Assembly (NCBI RefSeq): GCF_900114915.1
Contig: NZ_FOUS01000003.1
Span: 248,001 to 312,000 of the forward strand
From: Bradyrhizobium sp. Rc3b
GTDB lineage: Bacteria; Pseudomonadota; Alphaproteobacteria; Rhizobiales; Xanthobacteraceae
DNA: 64,000 bases
Direction of reading: 5' to 3'
Below the pieces are notes generated by a model. It worked only from the letters and a program-made list of their open reading frames with translations, did not search any database and was not told the origin of the DNA. Positions 59,668-64,000 of the stretch are shown one piece after another; position 1 is the first letter of the stretch; the number at the start of each line of letters is the position of its first letter. Made by a program: the position numbers and the translations under genes.

Positions 59668-60447
59668 ATGAACAAGCTCACCATCGCCGCCGCCGCGCTC
59701 TTTCTGGCGTCGACCGCCGCCGCTCAAGCCGGCGGCAACACGATCTCGTTCCAGATCGAGGGCCAGCACATCCGCATCGAGACGCCGCGCAACTGCGCCT
59801 CGCTCAACTGCGTGACCATCGTTGCGCCGGGCCTGTCGGACAAGCCGATCAAGCTGAACAACATCAACCTGAAGGGCCTCGGCGGCTCCAAGGACGATGA
59901 CGTCGACACCACGCCGGCTCCCGCCACCACCGCGCAGCCCGCCCCGGCGCCGCAGCCCGTGCAACAGGCGCCCGTGCAAGCGATCGCGCCGGCCGCCCCC
60001 GTTGTTGCTCCCGCGGCCCCTGCGGCGACCGTCGCCGCCGCGCCGTCCATCGATGCGACGACGCAGCCCGCGCCCGTTGCGGCTCCTGCTCCGGTCGCCG
60101 CTGCGCCGGCCCCTGCTTATGTGCCTGCTCCGGCTCCGGCGGCCGCCGCGCCCGTGCAAGCCGCCAACACGCCGATCGGCGTTTGGGCGACCGAAGAGAA
60201 CAAGGGCAATGTCCGCGTCGAGCAGTGCGGCGCCAATCTCTGCGGCTATGCCGTGAAGACCAATGCGCGCATCCTGATCAACATGAAGCCAGAGGGCTCG
60301 AAGTGGAGCGGCCGCATCCACGATCCCGACTCCGGCCGCAATTACGACTCGACCATCGCGATGAAGGGCCCGAATGCGATGCGCGTGCAGGGCTGCGCCT
60401 TCGGTGGCATGTTCTGCGGCGGCCAGACCTGGAAGCGCGTGAGCTGA
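59668..60447 (+). CDS. exported protein with DUF2147-like C-terminal domain (paralog 2)
   Basis: Exported protein of 259 residues, same layout as its divergent neighbour. Signal peptide (KLTIAAAALFLASTAAAQA), then NTISFQIEGQHIRIETPRNC with SFxI and PRNC shared, an Ala/Pro-rich linker of about 90 residues, and a C-terminal domain (PIGVWATEENKGNVRVEQCG, NLCGYAVKTNARILINMKPEGS). The domain ends AFGGMFCGGQTWKRVS where the paralog has ALGRFWCSGNDWTRIE. GGAGG precedes the ATG. Role unknown; probably periplasmic and disulfide-bonded. Confidence 0.8.
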   Translation: MNKLTIAAAALFLASTAAAQAGGNTISFQIEGQHIRIETPRNCASLNCVTIVAPGLSDKPIKLNNINLKGLGGSKDDDVDTTPAPATTAQPAPAPQPVQQAPVQAIAPAAPVVAPAAPAATVAAAPSIDATTQPAPVAAPAPVAAAPAPAYVPAPAPAAAAPVQAANTPIGVWATEENKGNVRVEQCGANLCGYAVKTNARILINMKPEGSKWSGRIHDPDSGRNYDSTIAMKGPNAMRVQGCAFGGMFCGGQTWKRVS

Positions 60448-60457
60448 CATTAACCTC

Positions 60458-60562
60458 GTCATCCCGGGCGATGCGAAGCATCGACCCGGGATCTCGCGCG
60501 GCGAACTCGCACCACAGCTTCGAGATTCCGGGGTCGCGACTTCGTCGCGCCCCGGAATGACG
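60458..60562. repeat. intergenic palindromic repeat, family B
   Basis: Begins GTCATCCCGGGCGATGCGAA and ends CGCCCCGGAATGACG, with a central CCCGGGATCTCG and CGAGATTCCGGGG. It follows the second DUF2147-like gene. Confidence 0.85.
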
Positions 60563-60702
60563 AGTAGGAAGGCGGCGCCACATCCCTCGCCGAACGTGAC
60601 TTCTGAACGTTCACCCTCGCTGCGACAGACGTTCATCCGCCATTCAGGTCCTCCCGGCTGATATCAACCGATCTCGCCTCGCGTTCTCACCGGGACTTTC
60701 TC

Positions 60703-62154
60703 GTGCCATCAATGCTGGCTTGGCGCCGCTTCGTGTTCGCGCTCGCCCTGCTGGCCCTGCCGCTGGCCGGCGCGAGCGTTGCGATCGCATCCGATGCGAT
60801 CGAAGTCGCGCAGGCCCAGCCACAAGCGCAGCCGGCGCCAGCGCCCTCCCCGGCGCCGTCAGCTTCACCGACACCGGCCGCGGACGCACAACCCGCCGCC
60901 GTCGAACCGATCGGCAACGTCGCGACGGTGACGGGCATCGCGACCGTGATCCGTGACAAGAATTCCTATCCGCTGCGCGTGCGCGACGACATCTATCTCA
61001 ACGACGTCGTGCAGACCTCGTCGAACTCCACGGTTGGCATCACTTTCGACGACGCCACCACGTTCAATCTTTCAGCCAGCTCGAAGATCACCATCGACAA
61101 TTACGTCTATGAGGACGGCGGCAAGCAGAACTCCGCGATCTTCGACGTCGGCAGGGGCACGGTCGCCTTCGTTGCGGCTGCGGTGGCGAAGACCGGCAAC
61201 ATGAAGATCACGACGCCGACCGCGACGCTCGGCATCCGCGGCACCACCGGCGTCGTCGACGTGCCCGAGGGCGCGGCAGCGAGCAACGCGCGCAACGTCA
61301 ACATCAAGCTCTATCCCGACGCCGACGGCCGCGTCGGCCACATCGACGTCGACGACCGCAGCAGCGGCACGCGGCTCGGCGCACTGACGCAAGGCGCGAG
61401 CGGCTTTGCGATCCGGCCCGGCGCGGGCATTGCCGGCGCGATGCGCTTTGCCGCGGTGCCGATCACGATTCCCGCGCAGCAGATCGCGCGCGACCGCGGC
61501 TTCGTCGGCCAGGTGCACCTGGCGCAAACCACGGGCCGCCAGATCGTTACCGAGCAACGCGACTTCCGCCGCGCCAATCCGACCGCGCTCAGCCGCATTC
61601 CGCGGCCGGCCCAGCCACCGCAGCAACAACAATTGCGGCCGATGACCGCGCCGGGACAGCAGCCGCAGCGGCCGAACGGCCAGCCCGGCCAGAATAACCG
61701 TCCCGGTCAGCAGCAGCCGGGCACGCCAGGTCGGCAAGGTGCCCAGCCGCCGCAACGGCAAGGACAGGGCGGCGCGGTGCAACCGGGCACGCCGCGCGTG
61801 GGCCAGGGGCAGCAGCCGCGAGGCCAGCAGCAAGGCCAGCCGCAGCGCGGCGAGCAGCAAGGCGCCGGACGTCCACGTGCACCGCGCGAAGGACAGGGCG
61901 CAAAGCCAAACGGCACGCCGCAAACACAGCCGCAGCGTGGTGGGCAAATTCAGCCCGGAGGAGTCATGCCGTCACAGCCGGGCGGGACTCATCCGCAGCC
62001 GCAACTGCCGCGCACCGGCATGCAGCCGGGCCAGCCGCCCGCAGCTCAACAGCCGGGCATGCAGCGCCCCGGCGGCTTCCAGCAGCGCCTCCCTGCCGCG
62101 CAACGCCCCGCCGCACCGCGCAGACCGGTGCCGAAGGAGAAGGAGCGGCGGTGA
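60703..62154 (+). CDS. FecR-domain exported protein with Gln/Pro/Gly-rich tail
   Basis: A 483-residue protein. The signal peptide (FVFALALLALPLAGASVAIA) is followed by a FecR domain (about 70-180), including VIRDKNSYPLRVRDDIYLNDVV, IDNYVYEDGGKQNSAI and LGIRGTTGVVDVPEG. The last 180 residues are low complexity, mostly Gln, Pro, Gly and Arg, ending RRPVPKEKERR. No sigma factor or TonB receptor is adjacent, so classical iron signalling is not supported. Starts at GTG 60703 (GGGA seven bases upstream) or ATG 60712. Confidence 0.82.
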   Translation: MPSMLAWRRFVFALALLALPLAGASVAIASDAIEVAQAQPQAQPAPAPSPAPSASPTPAADAQPAAVEPIGNVATVTGIATVIRDKNSYPLRVRDDIYLNDVVQTSSNSTVGITFDDATTFNLSASSKITIDNYVYEDGGKQNSAIFDVGRGTVAFVAAAVAKTGNMKITTPTATLGIRGTTGVVDVPEGAAASNARNVNIKLYPDADGRVGHIDVDDRSSGTRLGALTQGASGFAIRPGAGIAGAMRFAAVPITIPAQQIARDRGFVGQVHLAQTTGRQIVTEQRDFRRANPTALSRIPRPAQPPQQQQLRPMTAPGQQPQRPNGQPGQNNRPGQQQPGTPGRQGAQPPQRQGQGGAVQPGTPRVGQGQQPRGQQQGQPQRGEQQGAGRPRAPREGQGAKPNGTPQTQPQRGGQIQPGGVMPSQPGGTHPQPQLPRTGMQPGQPPAAQQPGMQRPGGFQQRLPAAQRPAAPRRPVPKEKERR

Positions 62155-62187
62155 TAGTGCCGCCCTCGCCGCGCCGCTTTCTCCTTC

Positions 62188-62272
62188 GTCATTGCGAGAA
62201 GCCCTTGCGACGAAGCAATCCAGGATCTTTCCGCGGAAGGATCCTGGATTGCTTCGCTGCGCTCGCAATCAC
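62188..62272. repeat. intergenic palindromic repeat, family D
   Basis: Hairpin with arms CGAAGCAATCCAGGATC and GATCCTGGATTGCTTCG around TTTCCGCGGAAG. Flanked by GTCATTGCGAG and GCTCGCAATCACG. Between the FecR gene and the Nudix gene. Confidence 0.85.
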
Positions 62273-62333
62273 GATGTGGAGGGAGTTGACGCTCGCCCAA
62301 CCGCATTAACTCGCGAAAGCAGCGCGCTTGAAC

Positions 62334-62900
62334 TCACGCCTCGCCGCGCAGCCAGGCCTTCACCTTCTGCAGCAGACCATGCCGCAGCTCCTCGACAGAT
62401 GCGGCTTCGGCGGGTGTCAATGTCTGCAAGGCGGCATCTATGTCGTCGCTCGACGGTACCGGCTCGGCCACCGGTGCGGACGCCAACCCCGCGGCCGCAA
62501 GCGCGATCGGGCCGATCTGGGTCAGGAAGGCGCGCTCATATTCCCGCGACAGGCGCGCAAGCGCGTCGTCCAGCGGCAGCCAGTCGACCGCCTTGATGTC
62601 GTTCATCAGCTTGCGAACCGGACCGCCGTCGGCTTCCATCCGCCAGAAATGCACGACTTTTGAGCGGCCGCCGGACTGGTAGACGAGCGTGCCCAAAAAT
62701 TCGTGGATCGCGACGTCGTGACCGGTCTCCTCGAGCACCTCGCGGTGCGCCGCTTCCTTCGGCGTTTCGCCGTCGTCGAGCTTGCCCTTGGGCAGGACCC
62801 ATTCATTGCGCTTGCGCTGACGCACGACTGCAACCAGCGGCACCGCTCCCCGCCGCAGCACAATACCACCCGCCGCCATCACCGGCGCTCGCGCCATCAC
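62334..62900 (-). CDS. Nudix hydrolase
   Basis: Cleaves a nucleoside diphosphate linked to another group. The Nudix box is complete, GKLDDGETPKEAAHREVLEE (residues 39-58) with TGHD after it. 188 residues, longer than MutT, with a C-terminal helical extension. Cytoplasmic. The start lies 66 bases after the psd stop. Substrate not predictable from the sequence; mutation-preventing or NADH-type roles are both possible. Confidence 0.88.
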   Translation of the reverse strand: MMARAPVMAAGGIVLRRGAVPLVAVVRQRKRNEWVLPKGKLDDGETPKEAAHREVLEETGHDVAIHEFLGTLVYQSGGRSKVVHFWRMEADGGPVRKLMNDIKAVDWLPLDDALARLSREYERAFLTQIGPIALAAAGLASAPVAEPVPSSDDIDAALQTLTPAEAASVEELRHGLLQKVKAWLRGEA

Positions 62901-62966
62901 TCACATCCGTGTCGATCTATGCATCCCCGAAGGACGATATAGGCGGCGGACGCGGCGGATTGAAGG

Positions 62967-63830
62967 CTATCCTCTCCTCAACAGCGCCTCTCCTGCACGA
63001 ATGCGCGTGCCCTCGGCGATGCCCTCGCAAAAGGTAAAATCGCCGGGCGCGAGGATGATGATGGTCGAGCCGTGCTCGAACCAGCCGAGCTCCTCGCCCT
63101 TGGCCACGTTGACGTCGCAGGGGAAATTGACCGGCCCGCGGGTCTGCGCGTTCAGCACCATGTCGAGGAAGTGCAGGCGGATGCTCGCGACCAGGATCGC
63201 GGCGACCGGCACCAGCGTCACCGCCTCGCCGGTCGAAAGATGCGTCCGGATCACAGCGCGCTCGTTCTTGCAGAAGAGACGCTCGACCCGCTTCAAGGCG
63301 ATCGGATTGACGTTCCAGACATCGCCATGGATCAGCGTGACACGCTCGATATGCGCGTCAAACGGCGCATGGAAGCGATGATACATGCTCGAGGTCAGCC
63401 GCAGCGTGACGAAGGAGCCGTTGCGGTGCTGGTCGACCAGCGCGGAATCGCCGAGCAGGTCGAGCAGCGAATAGGGCGCGCCCTTGACCTGAAACAGCTC
63501 GGTGTCGGCGATCTTCCCGTGGGCGCCGACGATGCCGTCAGAGGGGCTGGCGACAGTGGAAGGATCCGGATCAAAGGGTCGCAGGCCCGGCTTCAGCTCC
63601 CGGGTGAAGCAATCGTGCAGACTCCTAAAATGCGTCTTGCGTGCCTCGGACAGATCGAGGTCGGAGAACAGCTTCCACAGCGCGATCGAGAAGTCTCGCA
63701 CGAGCGGATTCTCGATCTTGGAGAACCAGCCCATGAAGCGGGTCAGGGCCGCGCGCGGAATGCGGTTGGTCAACAGGAAGTTGAGGTCTTCCTGCTGGGT
63801 GAAAGAGGCGATGAGGGCTTTGACTGTCAT
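62967..63830 (-). CDS. psd: phosphatidylserine decarboxylase
   Basis: Converts phosphatidylserine to phosphatidylethanolamine at the inner membrane. The 287-residue proenzyme has TLRLTSSMYHRFHAPFDAHI with the active His, ASPSDGIVGAHGKI, and the self-cleavage motif HGST in LGWFEHGSTIIIL (near residue 254), where Ser becomes the pyruvoyl group. Length and motif place it in the long bacterial type I group. It is divergent from the gene that leaves the window. Confidence 0.93.
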   Translation of the reverse strand: MTVKALIASFTQQEDLNFLLTNRIPRAALTRFMGWFSKIENPLVRDFSIALWKLFSDLDLSEARKTHFRSLHDCFTRELKPGLRPFDPDPSTVASPSDGIVGAHGKIADTELFQVKGAPYSLLDLLGDSALVDQHRNGSFVTLRLTSSMYHRFHAPFDAHIERVTLIHGDVWNVNPIALKRVERLFCKNERAVIRTHLSTGEAVTLVPVAAILVASIRLHFLDMVLNAQTRGPVNFPCDVNVAKGEELGWFEHGSTIIILAPGDFTFCEGIAEGTRIRAGEALLRRG

Positions 63831-63865
63831 GAATCTGTCAGCTCACAGGGTTAGCGCTTGTTGTC

Positions 63866-64000
63866 ATGGAAACGACACTGCCGATTCTCTCGATGTCCGT
63901 GGCCGCCGCAGCGTCCGCTGCCGCCGTCTTCCCGAAGATCAAGGCGCGGGTCGAGTTGTCCCGCGCCAAGCACCGCTCTCTCGCCGGGCACTCCAAGATG
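63866..64000 (+). CDS. 5' part of a gene cut by the window end
   Basis: Starts ATG at 63866 and stays open for all 45 codons to the window end. It begins METTLPILSMSVAAAASAAA, continues VFPKIKARVELSRAKHRSLAG and ends HSKM. The style RAKHRSLAGHSKM recalls the N terminus of class III aminotransferases, but the piece is too short to assign. The start lies 35 bases from the divergent psd. Confidence 0.5.
   Translation, partial: METTLPILSMSVAAAASAAAVFPKIKARVELSRAKHRSLAGHSKM

Overview
The window is GC-rich alphaproteobacterial chromosome, most likely Bradyrhizobium or a close relative in the same order. The evidence is a canonical division and cell wall (dcw) cluster with FtsZ carrying a long linker, an alphaproteobacterial class A RNase P RNA, a Flp pilin, many small secreted proteins, and many intergenic palindromic repeats of types I know from Bradyrhizobium genomes. 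The genus call rests on recognition and not on a search. No tRNA, CRISPR array, insertion sequence, integrase or phage gene was seen.

Layout. Positions 1-14070 hold mixed, mostly single-gene units: an ABC-2 permease, an L,D-transpeptidase, an M28-like exported protein, a glycerophosphodiester phosphodiesterase, a membrane-anchored spermidine synthase-like protein, an FAD oxidoreductase, an orphan Flp pilin, prmA, an aminopeptidase P and a Bcr/CflA-type drug exporter. Positions 14253-40823 are one long minus-strand block: rsmH, ftsL, ftsI, murE, murF, mraY, murD, an unknown 134-residue membrane-anchored protein, ftsW, murG, murC, murB, ddl, ftsQ, ftsA, ftsZ, lpxC, bamD, recN, ligA. It covers the cytoplasmic steps from UDP-MurNAc to lipid II, the division septum, lipid A commitment, outer membrane protein assembly and DNA repair or ligation. 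Five palindromic elements sit in gaps of this block. No mraZ is seen upstream of rsmH; a peptidoglycan amidase gene is divergent there.

Positions 42136-47629 hold an ECF sigma factor with its YciI partner, rnpB, a DUF983 membrane protein, a MocR-type regulator with three putative operator half-sites, and a TauE/SafE-type permease. Positions 47626-56534 are rich in envelope and export functions: an O-antigen ligase-like protein, a MATE exporter, an ABC exporter, and an EmrB/EmrA pair divergent from a TetR regulator with a perfect 23 bp palindrome between them. Positions 56579-64000 hold DUF6665, an extensin-like lipoprotein, a 27-residue membrane peptide, two divergent homologous secreted proteins, a FecR-domain protein, a Nudix hydrolase, phosphatidylserine decarboxylase and a gene cut by the window end.

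Nothing here amounts to a clear new multi-gene system. The most useful leads are small: the unknown gene inside the dcw cluster, three unlisted small proteins (59, 55 and 27 residues), a cluster of seven DnaA-box-like motifs, the MocR and TetR operators, TTAACC (CtrA-like) sites upstream of division and envelope genes, and a divergently transcribed paralog pair. Gene starts were moved from the longest frame wherever a Shine-Dalgarno sequence or signal peptide supported a different codon.
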